A DNA stretch of 64,000 nt from Taxawa tesnikishii (nom. ined.) (GCA_030247885.1 JAPDRO010000003.1:1240001-1304000); one strand, 5' to 3'; positions 45,364-56,855 are shown, numbered from the stretch's first letter. Notes: generated by a model not told the origin, from the letters alone. Program-made: numbers and translations.

Positions 45364-45646
45364 TGAGTGATTCGATAACGATGGCGACGGTTACACAATG
45401 AAACAGCAATGGAAGTGTCTGGTATTCGAAGAATGTGAAACGGAATTTCTACGGGTGAGCTTGACGCAAACGCGTGGGGAAAGCGAGTCGTGTCTCTCGG
45501 CAATATCCTTTCCTGATCGGGCCATCCAAACCTTGGCAGTCTCAGGTACACGCGGCCAAAGGGCTGTTTTTATTTGGCTATGTCGTCGCCGTTGCCCACT
45601 TCCTCTCTCCTCCCCTCATCAGTCAATCCTTGACGACGCAACTTCA
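45364..45646. promoter_or_regulatory. Bidirectional promoter between IFA38 and ERG28
   Basis: Only 283 bases separate the divergent ATGs, so both genes must be driven from here. A pyrimidine tract (about 45590-45625, CTTCCTCTCTCCTCCCCTC-like) sits just before the ERG28 start. I see no exact sterol-response element that I would claim. Confidence 0.75.
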
Positions 45647-46194
45647 ATGGCGTCCATACTCAACTACCTGCCTCCGGCGGAGGGTCTCCTGCCCAAATGG
45701 CTCCTCTTCGTAAATCACCTCCTTCGTCACCGAGCAAGTCTACGGGCTCAACTGACTGACGCCAGATCTCCGTCGTCTCAATGGCAAACAGCATCCAAGC
45801 ATACGTCTCCCTCGCGCCCACCCAGCGCGTGTACTGCGGCCCCGCCGCGACACCCACTCTCAACGGATCCAAGCTCCCGGCTGGCGTTCCACCCAACACA
45901 GTTCGCAACACATCTCCAGTAACACCACTTTCGGCGCGGACCTTCGGCACCTGGACCGCCATCACGGCCGTCGTTCGCCTGTATGCGGCGTACCATATCG
46001 AGAACCAGGCCGTGTATGAGATGGCGCTGTGGACATTTGGAGTCGCATGGGCGCATTTCATGAGCGAGTGGTGGATTTTCAAGACGACGAGATGGGGAAA
46101 GGGCCTTGCGGGTCCGGCGGCCGTAAGCACCGGTACGCTTGTGTGGATGTGGCTGCAGTGGGATTTCTACGTGAAGGGAGGGTTCGCTGCGTAA
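45647..46194 (+). CDS. ERG28: Ergosterol biosynthesis scaffold protein Erg28
   Basis: ER membrane scaffold that holds the C-4 demethylase enzymes (Erg25/26/27) and Erg6 together in yeast. Two exons (intron 45710-45765) give 163 aa. The first exon encodes MASILNYLPPAEGLLPKWLL. Four hydrophobic stretches follow, with family blocks SVVSMANSIQAYVSL, ARTFGTWTAITAVVRLYAAY, MALWTFGVAWAHFMSEWWIF and VSTGTLVWMWLQWDFY. The length equals the family norm. No lesion. Confidence 0.95.
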
Positions 46195-46402
46195 TTGCAA
46201 TAGTACTGGAGAGAAGGACAAGAAGCTATCTAGGCGGATGTGTGAACAGTGGGGATGGGCTGGCGCAATTGATTTCGATACCCTTACGCGGGAGTTCTGT
46301 CAATTGGCCCATGACGATTCTATGGCTCAGGATATGCGGACGTCCGACTGATTGCCAACTCAGCGCGCTTCAATCTCCAAATCGAAAATGACAGGCTAAG
46401 GG

Positions 46403-47795
46403 TTAGGTAAACTCGGGATCCGCCTTGACTGGCTCGTTCAGCTTCTTGCGGTACAGTTCACCAGCGCAATTTCTCAGTCGCGCGGCTGCTTGCTCGGGCG
46501 TGATGTCGCGTTGAGGTTCGGCCATCATCTCATAACCGACTAAGAACTTGCGGACAGAGGCGCTGCGGAGGAGTGGCGGGTAGAAGTGTATGTGGAAGTG
46601 GCTTGCCTCGACTTCCTCACGTGTGCCATCCAGCGGCGCCTGGTGGAGACCCATACCTGCGAGCCACTCAGTTGTGTGCACTCTTCGAGACCTGTCCTGG
46701 TTGCACTTACTGTAGGGGAATTGTGTCTCGAATAGATTGTCATACATCCTCGTCACTTCCGCAATGGCTTCGGCCAGATGCTCCTTCTCTTGCTCACTGA
46801 AGTCAACCAGCGCTCTCTTGTGCTGCTTACTGACGATCATGACCTCGAACGGCCAGGTCGCCCACCAGGGGCACAGCGCTAGGAACGTGCTGTTCTCAAA
46901 AACCACGCGCTCCAGCTTAGCAGCCTCCAGTGTCGCATAATCTTCAAGCATGTGCGCTCCTCCCTGCTGTCTCCTGTACTTCTGCAGGTTCTCCAGCTCA
47001 AGGCCCGGCTCTTCTGGCATTCCTGTTGTGCACCAGACCTGTCCGTGAGGGTGGGGGTTTGAACAGCCCATCGCTGCGCCCTTGTTCTCAAAGATCTGCA
47101 TATACCGGTACTGTGCGTTGGGCGCGGAGACATCGGCATGACTGTGAGGAGCAATGGTGGTGGGCTGGGCGACTTGCGCAAGCGGAGACCTGGGCGAGAT
47201 GTGCGCCGTGTAGAGTCGTGTCCATGTCTGAATGACGGGTAGGATCTGGGATGGGGTAAGGTCCGCCAAAGTGAGATTGTGAGACGGCGAGAAGGTGATC
47301 ACGTAGCATTTGCCTGTGACGGGCTCGGCACGCAGAAGACGGTTCGCCAGGGCTGCGAGGTTCTCAGCAAGAGGGGGATGGGACGGTCTGAATAGGTTCA
47401 CTCTTACAGCCATTCTGATCCTGCGGGTTATACTCGGCCTGCTCTTCCTTGACCGCGCTGTAGTCATTGACGAAGACGAAGGTGCTCTCGTACTGCGGAT
47501 TTGTATCGCCCTGGGCGCGTTTGTTGCCAGGACATAGGTAGCACTGCGGTGACTCAGTGCTTCGCTCTTCAGTCGACTAATGGGCACCATACAGCTGCAT
47601 CATATTCGGGAAGTGTAGTCTTGGATGGTGACTCTTGTTGGCCTCTTCAGACTGTGAGCGGGCGGCTAATGGCGTACGAGTGATTGCGCCTTACTGCCAT
47701 GGCCTCTTGGTTCTATGAGGCGAGACCAGGATCCAGCTTCCTCTCAGTGGGTTGAAGCGCCTATGGGAGATGTCGTCGAGAATCGCGTCAGGCAT
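46403..47795 (-). CDS. GAL7: Galactose-1-phosphate uridylyltransferase
   Basis: Leloir-pathway enzyme (EC 2.7.7.12) exchanging UMP between UDP-glucose and galactose-1-phosphate. Four exons: start [20 protein letters not shown]; introns 47645-47694, 47544-47592 and 46657-46710. The last is 54 nt, stop-free and a multiple of three; removing it restores [14 protein letters not shown]. Zinc- or iron-site and active-site motifs: [12 protein letters not shown] (Cys pair), [20 protein letters not shown] with the nucleophilic His of HPH, and [16 protein letters not shown]. The frame slips in the G-run 47373-47377, where one surplus base separates PSP from [18 protein letters not shown]. Without it the sum is exactly 413 codons. 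Confidence 0.93.
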
Positions 47796-48259
47796 GCTGC
47801 TGCTTGAAAGCGGGGCACGGCGCAGTGACGCTGGGGCGTATGAATAGCTCAAGTTTCACGGGAAGACACGAAAGAGCGGTGCGCAGAACTGCGCCGGATG
47901 CCAAAAGCTTGCGTATACCTCCAAGACAACAATGCCAAGCAGCGTCCGTCTCCAGAAGGGGGAAAAACAGTAGGTGTTTCCAATTTCTTGTTGTGAATGC
48001 TGCTTTCGGAGGAATTCCTCGCGACGAGGGGCAGTGAGCCGGGAACTAAAGTGTGCGAAGTGGGGTGTCCAGCTCCGTCATTGGGAGAGTGATGGTACGT
48101 AAAATTACTACATTACCGTGCTTTGCGAAACCGTTGTCGCAGCGGGGAGACTTGTGTGCACTGCCGCCTTGTAGTGGAAACTGAGGCTTCCGGATTGTAT
48201 AGAGAGGCTGGAAATAGGAGCTGGATACATGCAACACATTGTCCATCCGATTCTCCGCG
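47796..48259. other. Intergenic region upstream of GAL7
   Basis: 464 bases: GAL7 promoter on the left, 3' flank of the beta-lactamase-like gene on the right. No repeat or gene recognised, and no obvious Gal4-type CGG(N11)CCG site noticed. Confidence 0.45.
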
Positions 48260-50088
48260 CTATTCCTTCTTCAGCGTAGCTCTCAGCCCCTTGGACTGCA
48301 GCGAGACGGCTATGCCGTTCTCATCCACCTCGAAAACAAACTGCTCCAGACCGACTTTCGCGTATCTGTACATGTCTACAGCCTGCCAAGAATAACCGCC
48401 AAAAGTGCCAGTAAACCCGGTTTCGTTAGCTCCGTACAGCTCGTTGGGCTGGAGGCGGAAGTCAAGGACTTGATCTTTCTGGGTCCATGGTCGGCCAAGC
48501 TCTTTTAGGATGTCAGTGCCGTTATACAACCATTCGGTCAACCCAAGCGCTGCCTGAGGGTCCACTCCGACAGTGATCGAGTGCGCAACACCGTGAACAG
48601 ACGAAGAGTAGCGTCCAGCAAAGGCCCGCTCTGTTCTTTCTCTGCCTATGTCCTCGAGGGCAGGCAGCAATGTCTTGGCGACCTCATCGTTGACGTCGGA
48701 GATGACTTTCAGGCCTGCGTTTCCCTTAATCGAGGCGGCATCGGACGCTGCGAGAATGGCGAAACCGATGTCGTAATCGGGCACCAGCGCTAGTTTTGTA
48801 TCGTACACATTCCCTGGGAGGCATCAGCTGTCAGATGCGTGACACACAACTGTTTGCCAAATAGTGGCCTTACAATCGCCGTCTTTCGTGTACAAGTCAA
48901 CTGTCCTTCCGCCGATCTGGACGCGCTCGATTTCCCAGGGCATGCCGACGGCGCCCGACAGATCGTTCAACAGCGACTTGGGCTTCAACCATCGCCGGGT
49001 TTGGGCCTTGGAAAGGACATCGCTATTCAGTATCGATCTGCCAAGCTTTGAGATGTCTTTCAGGCTCGCATAATTTGCACCCGCTCTGAGTGCAACATCA
49101 GCGCGACATTCCATGATTCTGATTGGGGTGCGCTTCCTACTCACGGCGAAAATGCACCGAATTCGTTGTCCCACCCGCACAGTGTCGAGTTGCCTGGTAT
49201 CACACCATACTGCCGCTTAGATGCAGAAGGAACGCTGTAACTGGTGTGTTCAAGACCCAACGGTTCCAAAAGGCTTTGGCTCAACAGGTTCTCAAACGTG
49301 TCGTTCTTGATTCGCTCAAGCGCTGTCGCAAAAGGACGAAACCATCGTTGATGTACGTCGCAGTGTAACTGGTAGGGAAGGTCGCGGCCTGGTTCGCTAT
49401 TCCAGAGATCCAAGCTGATTGGTTACAGGTTATGTATGTGGCAGATCCGTCGAGATAGCCACATACGGGTTTATCAGTGGGATCAATAGGAGGCAGCAGC
49501 GAGTGCAGTTGTGGGTGTTTACTTTTCATCCCATACCCCGTGACGGTCAGGTCGTTAAGCCCGTAGTCTCTGGCCATTCCTGATAGGTGGCTAGCCAGCT
49601 CGCCCAGAGTGACTTCCTCCCAATTTGAAGTCACGGCGTCAGGACGTGCCTTTGCTTCCAGCAGCTCGGGCACGTAGTCCGTGATGGGATCGTTCAAGTG
49701 GCGGTCTCCATCCTGGGCAAGAAAGGTGTACACCGTCAGTAGTTTGGAGATGCTGCAGATGCGATAAATGGAGTCTCCATCGACCTGACTGGTGCCGGAC
49801 GTTCCTCCTGCTACCAGATCAGAGGTATGGTAGCGTTCATAGAGTAAGTTCGGATCAGAAGCCGAGAACACCGAGATTGAGAAGCTCGTGTTTTGCTCTG
49901 CATTGGTCTTGGAGAGAGTCGCACTCAACGCAGCATCAAAGGTTTCGAGTGCAGTCTGGAATCCAGGATCGGAGGACAGGCTCGTGGGTGCTGGGAAGGC
50001 CCGACCAAGCAGCGGGGAGTAGGTGGTCCCGACTTGACTGTTGCTGAGGTAGCAAAGTATCGCACCAAGACCGATTGTAGGTCTTTAA
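48260..50088 (-). CDS. Beta-lactamase-like serine hydrolase, 5' end uncertain
   Basis: Member of the class C beta-lactamase/transpeptidase-like family (PF00144) common in fungi, often near secondary-metabolite genes. Key motif SxxK in RICSISKLLTVYTF, with LASHLSGMARDYGL and the YxN-like region TATYINDGFVLL. Then ENLLSQSLLEPLGLEHTSYS, ANYASLKDISKLGRSILNSD, LVPDYDIGFAILAAS and a C-terminal lipocalin-like part (FTGTFGGYSWQAVDMY). Introns 49086-49144 and 48814-48873. The frame slips at the A-run 49330-49333, just after GFVLL. The N-terminal frame continues to about 50088 (GLGAILCYLSNSQVGTTYSP) without an ATG after an in-frame stop, so a 5' exon or further lesion is unresolved. I cannot tell whether it is secreted. 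Confidence 0.75.
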
Positions 50089-50811
50089 ACATTATGAAAA
50101 TGACTTATCAGTGCAAAAGTCAGAGATTCTACATGGCAACCCGGGCCTAGAGATTATTAATATACATACGAATCCTTGCATCAAGCCCCGACATTTCGGA
50201 GATCAAGAGTCGGCGTCGCTGCCCACTTCATGATACTCCGACCGACGAGTGCGAACGCCGAACACCGAGCACCGTATGCCGCATACCGAAGTACAACCAG
50301 TAAGCAAAAAGCCTTGGCGGATTCGTCACAACAGCGCTTCCATAGTGTATACCACACGACTTCTGGAATGAACAACGCGTGCAACAGTCGCTCAATTGCT
50401 TCATGGATTGAACAGCATATAGATATGTGTGTGTACAATAAACTGTGCGGGTTTTACGCTTCAAGATCGTGTGTACCACCCTTGCGCTTGCATAACTGCC
50501 TCAATCCTCTCATTCATAGATTCCACAGGACGAAACTGAACATGATGACGATGCTGATGTCGAGATGATATATCTTTCTTCTCCTGTTCTAGGGGAGAGA
50601 GGCACTCTGCGGTCGGGAGATTTGGGGAGGAGTCCACAATGGTATATATGTCACCGAATTGCCGTCTCTAGGAGCGCGAGCAAGTGCAGATCTCTTAGTC
50701 CATGGGGTAACCACCGCCAAGCGGGGTAAGACCTCTCAGAGAGCACAAAAGGCGAACGACAAGACCCATCCTGTTTCATTGGCGACTTTGTACACTCGGA
50801 GAGTCCTCACC
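50089..50811. promoter_or_regulatory. Divergent intergenic region
   Basis: About 720 bases between the beta-lactamase-like gene and the MetE-C-like gene, transcribed apart. A candidate short first exon for the minus-strand gene (ATG near 50190 with a GTATGT donor) does not keep frame, so I leave it unassigned. Confidence 0.4.
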
Positions 50812-52008
50812 ATGGCACCTCCATTCCACACCGATCATGTGGGCTCTCTTATCCGGCCGCAGCGGTTGCTCGATGCGCGAGCAGAAGCAGCCAAGGATCC
50901 CAGCTCCTCCGAAGCTCGATCACGCGTGAAGACTGAAGAGGAGAATGCAATTAAAGAAGTGGTCTCTACACAGATAAGCAAAGGCGTCGTGCCCATCACC
51001 TCTGGAGAGTTTGAGCGCGATATCTTCTATGGCGGCATATTCGAAAAGCTCAGTGGTTTCGAGAGCACCTTCAAGGACTGGTCTCAGCACCGGCCTGGTC
51101 TCCCCACCGCGACCCGTCTGCAGCAGTTCGGCTTGAAGGGTCGCGAGGCTCCCGTTGCCACCGCCAAGGTCGGACACGAGAAGGGCGTTTATCTCGATGA
51201 CTGGCTTTTCCTACGGAGCTTGCTACCAGAAGACAAATGGAGCCAGGCTAAGATGACGATTCCCTCACCCGTCTGGATCTACGTTCAACTCCGCGACGGC
51301 GAGGAGTATACCACTGGTGTATATGAATCCGACGCCGCGTTCCTTGCGGATGTCAGCGCAGCCTTCCGGAAGGAGATTCTCGTGCTGTACGAACACGGCC
51401 TGCGCTTCGTCCAAGTCGACGACCCGAATCTGACGTACTTCTGCGACGTGAGCTTCATCGAGGCGTCCGAGAACGAAAACACCGACCTCAATACCGTGCT
51501 GCAGCAGTGCATCAAGGCGCACAACGATATGATCCGCGACCTGCCAGAAGATCTACACATCGGGATCCATCTGTGTCGAGGCAACATGACTCAGGGTCAA
51601 TATTTTGCAAGCGGAGGCTACGAGCGCATAGCAGCGGAGCTGTTCAACTCGCTTAACTACCGCCTTTTCTACCTCGAGTTTGACAGTCCGCGTGCCGGAG
51701 ACTTCACTCCTTTACGACGTTTGCCGGTCGGTAAAGCGGTGGTGTTGGGAATCGCAACCACGAAACATGCGGAGCTGGAAGACGAGGATGAACTGAGGGA
51801 CCGTGTGCATCGTGCGGCGGATGTGATTGCCGAAGGTCAAGCACGCGGGCGTGAGGACGTGTTGAGCGACACCCTTGCGGTCAGCCCACAGTGCGGCTTT
51901 GCGAGCAGCAGCGGGAACAAAGGTGTTGGTTTCGCAGTAGAGACACAGTGGCAGAAACTAGAGCTGCTGAAGAACCTGGCGTCGAGGATCTGGCCTTCAG
52001 CTAGATGA
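50812..52008 (+). CDS. Stand-alone MetE C-terminal-like / UROD-superfamily protein
   Basis: Single exon, 398 aa, homologous to the C-terminal barrel of cobalamin-independent methionine synthase, without its N-terminal half. Begins MAPPFHTDHVGSLIRPQRLL, the typical start of this short family. Zinc ligands as in MetE are present: His and Cys in IGIHLCRGN (about residues 252-258) and Cys in VSPQCGFASS (about 361). EFDSPRAGDF supplies an acidic residue. VQVDDPNLTY is the conserved substrate-side strand. Such short forms occur widely in fungi and bacteria and use unknown methyl donors or thiols, so I do not call it methionine synthase. The upstream in-frame extension to 50659 lacks family similarity, hence this start. 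Confidence 0.88.
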   Translation: MAPPFHTDHVGSLIRPQRLLDARAEAAKDPSSSEARSRVKTEEENAIKEVVSTQISKGVVPITSGEFERDIFYGGIFEKLSGFESTFKDWSQHRPGLPTATRLQQFGLKGREAPVATAKVGHEKGVYLDDWLFLRSLLPEDKWSQAKMTIPSPVWIYVQLRDGEEYTTGVYESDAAFLADVSAAFRKEILVLYEHGLRFVQVDDPNLTYFCDVSFIEASENENTDLNTVLQQCIKAHNDMIRDLPEDLHIGIHLCRGNMTQGQYFASGGYERIAAELFNSLNYRLFYLEFDSPRAGDFTPLRRLPVGKAVVLGIATTKHAELEDEDELRDRVHRAADVIAEGQARGREDVLSDTLAVSPQCGFASSSGNKGVGFAVETQWQKLELLKNLASRIWPSAR

Positions 52009-52233
52009 GAAACCGATGCTCATGCCAAGGCTGTCGATGAGTGAGCTGACGCCTGTCTGACAAGTCAGCAAATGCCAGTCCACCAGCCACTTGCTGCAGA
52101 TGGTCAGCCTGTGCAGTGTACGGTTCACGACAAATATAGATTCGAGGGCATAGCAAGTTAGGAGCTTGCTTCAAAGCGTCGTTGTTTCATTGAGTTATGA
52201 TTGTAAGTTAGTGAGCCCTAGGATTTCCTGGGT

Positions 52234-53485
52234 TCAGTCTTCGTGCTCGCCTCCATGTCCTTCAATATCCTCCATATCTTCGTCCATGCCAGGCCACAGA
52301 ACCAGTCGCTTGAAGATTGCCCGAATGTTCGCAGCAGCTACAAACAACCACGTAGCAACCAGCAAAGTTGTGAATGCCGAGCATACCCAACCAATCGCCG
52401 GACTTCCCAGGACTGTACCGATCTGGATCGCAGCAGTCACGAGTGCGACGTTGGAGAAGATGGACGACCACCACTGCATGGTAAAGTGCGTCTTCCGACC
52501 GACGAAGATGACACTAACGGTCGCGAGCGCGAAGAACCAGAAAGCGAGAAGCCAGAAGAAGATACCGGCTGGCACGCCAACGGCTTTCCAGACGTCTCCA
52601 ACGGGGATAGTGGTTATACCAAGGAAGTTCGCGGGGATGACTTTGGGAGCTTGATAGGCAAGTGCTACAAGCGTGTAGGAAGTATAGGCTAGCGGCAGGG
52701 TTTAGCTGATGCATGGCAGGAAACAACGGCACAAGCAAAAACGTACCAGCAGGACCGACAGCCACATACATGCCCGGCCTCTTAGGTCCATCGGGCATCT
52801 CGGAACTGACCAGCCTGGTGACGTAAAGACTGAACATGATGAAGGCAATCATCCACCCAAGACCCTGGAATAACAATCCGCCAATCATTATGGGTATTGC
52901 TGCGGTTCGAGGCTGACTGTACTCAAGTACCGCAGCCAAAGGTCCAAGTACCAAGAATGGATAAGCGGGAAGAATCCAGGCGGGCATGGTGTCATGCACT
53001 GGAAGCTGTTCGACGTCGAAGATGACATGGTACTGAAAAATGACCACGAGGAGCGCAAATGCCGCATAGAGCCAGAAGCAGACCTCGAGCGCCTTCACGA
53101 GCCAAGGACCACAGGATGGAACGCCGTACATCTGGGTGTTGTAAAGGATGAGATTGATAGACACCCAAAAGGTTCCGAAGAAGAAGCTTTCATGTTGATG
53201 ATGCAGTGAATGGGGCAGCGCCTTGGGATGCATGAGGAAGCGGAAGGTAATCAAGGCGCAGAACAGCAGGAACAGCACGAGATCGAGAATGAAGAAGATC
53301 TTGCCAATTGTCATCAGGCCATTGAACTTGTTCGGTTGTTGCGCAAGGAGAGTTGCTAATGCGCCGGTAGACATGGTGCACTCAAACCAGCCCCAGGTGA
53401 AATGGGATAGACGCTCACGGATAGAGATATTGTGACCGTGCTTGCCATGAAACGAGCCCGCGTCGCTGTCACGATGGTTTGACAT
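52234..53485 (-). CDS. C4-dicarboxylate / malate transporter of the TDT family
   Basis: Plasma-membrane transporter of the tellurite-resistance/dicarboxylate family (PF03595; Mae1, Ssu1, SLAC1). Two exons (intron 52689-52746) give 397 aa. About ten hydrophobic segments are visible, with FTWGWFECTMSTGALATLLA, PSCGPWLVKALEVCFWLY, MPAWILPAYPFLVLGPLAAV, GLLFQGLGWMIAFIMFSLYV, RPGMYVAVGPAAYTSYTLVA and GIFFWLLAFWFFALATVSVI. The wording is closer to malic-acid (Mae1-like) carriers than to the sulfite pump Ssu1. The ATG at 53485 (MSNHRDSDAGSFHGKHG) is the first in frame. Acidic C-terminus (MDEDMEDIEGHGGEHED). Confidence 0.9.
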
Positions 53486-55074
53486 GTCGTAGCGGCCGAG
53501 AGGGCCTCCGGAAGCTGTCAAGGATTTTAGACATGTTTCGTGAGAGAGGATTCGTGTCGGAGACTGTACATAATAGAGGCATCTTAAACCGCGTGGACCT
53601 TGTCGTCAACACCAAGCTTTTGTAGAAGTTTGACTTGACGCGTCTCTATCGTGAGGAATGGGACTGGGTGTTCAAGAGTATAGACGAAGAGAGATGAGGG
53701 CGGACGAGAACGCGAGCCGGCAGGTTATCAGAGAAGCAGCAAAGATCTGGGTTGTTGCCATGATTGAGACTCTGGTTTCAGGTTCCTTTCATCGATCGAG
53801 GTGTCGAGCGCAGCAGACAGCGACTGTGACGTGCTTCCCTTGCAGACGCTTGGCTGATGCGTGCATAGATCTGTTCGGAAGTCGGCTGTGGCTTGCGGCC
53901 CGCTGAGCCCTATAACCTCGATCTCATCTCGCTGCAGTCCATCAAGCCACAAGTCCCGGAGCATTCCGACAATCTCACCACCACTTCTTTGCTATCTCTG
54001 GCCTTCTTTCATCAACGAGTGAGGTAGGGCCTTGAAGATGTACATATGGACGCGCACCCCAGCTTCGGTCTCCTAACGTCACCCACGCAACTCCACCATC
54101 GCACACAGTCGCGGCTTTCCCCGAGCTGTCCCATTCGTCAGCAGAAGCGATACGACTGGATGTAACGCATGCTGACTGCTCTGCACCACCGAGGCAAGGC
54201 GCATGTATCGAGTAGATCAAAGCCACAAACTGCAATTCCTGGACCACGATTGTTCGCAATATTGCGACTGGTTGCAGTGATCGCACGGCTACTTTGGTGA
54301 CAGGAGGACCACCGGCACTAAGCCGGACGATCTAACACCCGGAACAGTGCAAGACTGCGTATGAGAGCCGAAGGCTGTGAGTATAAAACTCGGGTTTGTC
54401 CGAGATGACAGGGCTTTCCCATCCCTCGTCCTGCTCAGCAAGAAGCCAGCGGCGACACTTGTTCCTGTTGACGACTGGAAAGTGCACAGTGCAGCAGAAC
54501 GAAAGCCACGGTGGACAGAAAGGAGATTGTCAGGCACGGACACCAGTACAGTAGTACAGTCGAGCTTGGCTTCGGCGTCGGCTTTTCGCACGCTTGCCCT
54601 TGCCCCTGCGCTTGCGCTTGCGCTTGCGTTCGCTACGCTACGCAGCAGTTGCCGGACTCGTCGGGGCATTGTAAGCGCATCTTTCTGCTCGGTGCAGGGC
54701 ATTGCTTGTCCTGTGTACGCGCGCTCGTCGGGCCAGCAGCAGCAATCCTTTGGTGCAAGTGTACACAGAAATGAACCCCGCAATTGGCAAGAATCGAGCA
54801 GGATACGGCGGAAGCGGAATTAAGAGCGGGTTACGGCTATGGGGAAACACTGGACTAGAGCAGAATGCTCTAAACAGTCCCCACTTTGCGTGCCGATCAT
54901 CCGTGTGCCAACGGATTCGTCACTGCAGAGTTGGTTGAAAATGCTCTCGCGTCGCCTCCCTTTGAAACGAAAACATCAAACTACCAATTTCGCTCGCTAA
55001 CATTTAAACCACACATTCCCTGTGGGCGGCTGGTACGCCTTTGCCAAGTTTTCGGACGTACGGGACACGACACA
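53486..55074. other. Gene-poor region upstream of the MFS gene
   Basis: 1.6 kb between two divergent transporter starts. No supported gene; the frame 54377-54823 is inflated by a CTTGCG repeat. A TATAAA-containing word occurs near 54382 but is too far from either start to assign. Several hundred bases before 55075 are C/T- and A-rich leader-like sequence. Confidence 0.4.
54595..54633. repeat. Hexanucleotide microsatellite (CTTGCG/CTTGCC)n
   Basis: Degenerate CTTGCC/CCTGCG/CTTGCG units, with three perfect CTTGCG copies in the middle. Intergenic. Confidence 0.8.
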
Positions 55075-56855
55075 ATGGACCGAATCGAGCGAATACTATC
55101 CCGGCCGACCGCCAAACCTTACAAGTCGAGAGACCTGGAGGCTTCCGAACGACCGTTCCTGAATGACAATGGTTTGCTGGACTTTTCGCCGAACGACATC
55201 GAGAACCCGAAGAACTGGTCTGCTGCCCGCCGATGGTACATTACCATGGTAGCAGTGATTCTTGTCGTAAACGCCACATTCGCCTCTTCCGGTCCATCGG
55301 GTGTTATTGAGGGAATTGCGCGGGATCTGAACGTCTCTGACGAAGCGGCAGGCCTGGTAATTACGCTGTTCCTTCTCGGGTACTGTGCAGGCCCTCTCAT
55401 CTGGGCGCCTTTGTCCGAATTTTATGGTCGGAGATGGATATTCTACGTCACTTTCACGCTATACGTCGCCTTCAACTTCCTCTGCGCCTTTACCCCTAAT
55501 TTCGCAGGATTGCTCGTTGGACGCTTCCTCACCGGAACTTTTGCGAGTGCGGCTCTCTCCAACGCTCCTGGTGTCCTGGCGGATATCTGGGGACCAATCG
55601 AGCGCGGCAATGCCATGGCGCTCTTTTCCATGATGACCTACATCGGTCCAGCTTTAGGGCCGGTCATTGCGGGCTTTCTCCAGCTCAAGGAAAACTGGCG
55701 ATGGATTTTCTACGTTTTGTTGTGGCTCGGCGGCATCACAATGGTCATCATGTTCACGATCCCAGAAACCCTGCCCCCTGTTGTGCTGCAGAACAAAGCG
55801 CGACGAATCAGGGCCCTGAAGATCCCGGGCTTTGAAGACGTCAAAGCACCAGTCGAAGTGACGGATCGCCGACTGTCCGCCATGTTCGCTGTCGCCTTGA
55901 CCCGGCCGTGGAAAATCCTTTTCGATCCTATCTCGTTTTTGGTCGCCATCTATCTCTCCGTGGTCTATGCTCTCCTGTACATGCTGTTCACCATCTACCC
56001 TATCGTGTTCCAGCAAAAGAGAGGTTGGAACTCTGGAGTGGGAGAGCTGCCCCTGATCGGTACCGCTATCGGTGCAGCGATCGGTGGTGTGATTGTTTTC
56101 TTCATCTCCGCCAGGGATAGGAAGAAGCTGATGGCCGGACATGTGGGAACCCCAGAGGACCGTCTTCCTGTCGCCATGATTGGTGGCGTTCTCTTCCCGG
56201 TTACCATGTTCTGGTTCGCCTGGACTGGCGAGTACAACAGCATTCACTGGATTGTCCCTACGCTGGCCGGAGTCTTCCTGTCCACCTCCATCCTCCTCAT
56301 CTTCGTCGCTTTCCTCAACTACCTCACCGACACGTATCTGATGTTCGCCGCCTCTGCACTCGCAGCAAACACAGTCGCCAGATCTGCTTGCGGTGCAGCT
56401 TCACCGCTTTTACCCAATACATGTTCGACGCCCTCGGTGTTGGTGGCGGAGGATCTTTGATCGCCGGTGTTGCCTGCCTGCTCGCACCAATTCCGTTTGT
56501 TTTCTACAAATACGGCAGACCGATCCGTGAGCGCTCGAGATTCGCACCCACGCAATCAAAACCTGCGAACGTCGAGAAGACTGTGCCTCAAGAGCAGGAT
56601 GTTCAGTTAAGCAGATCGCAATCTCACTCCACTACGTACCACCCGACGTACGCCGAGGAGGGCGTGGGGCTTGATCGGGTTGCAAGCCCGAATGACAGGA
56701 GGGAAGTAGATACGGCTCAGCATCCGAATCCGGTGCGCGAAGCAGTGGGAACCGAGGAAGGGGAGACGAGAGAGGAGTATGAGACGGAGGAGGAAAGCAA
56801 AGAGAAGGATTCGGCTTCATCTTCGGGTTCGGAGAGGGGTTATAAGATGATATAA
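55075..56855 (+). CDS. MFS exporter, DHA1 (polyamine/drug:H+ antiporter) group
   Basis: Twelve-helix plasma-membrane exporter; 593 aa after correction. The ATG at 55075 starts MDRIERILSRPTAKPYKSRD. A soluble N-terminus with FSPNDIENPKNWS, typical of the Tpo/Flr group, precedes TM1. The MFS A-motif appears as LIWAPLSEFYGRRWIFY. Also seen are LVGRFLTGTFASAALSNAPG, MTYIGPALGPVIAGFLQ and NWRWIFYVLLWLGG, then LNYLTDTYLMFAASALAANT. The C-terminal tail is long and acidic (EEGETREEYETEEESKEKDS). The frame slips at TTTT 56408-56411 in TM11; a fifth T joins AASPL to FTQYMFDALGVGGGGSLIAG and gives an exact 594-codon sum. Substrate not predictable. Confidence 0.9.

Noticed and set aside
48839-49073. Plus-strand frames over the beta-lactamase-like gene
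   Set aside because: Shadows of the minus-strand exons and introns.
54377-54823. 148-codon plus-strand frame with LALAPALALALAF
   Set aside because: Low-complexity translation of the CTTGCG repeat and a non-ATG start.
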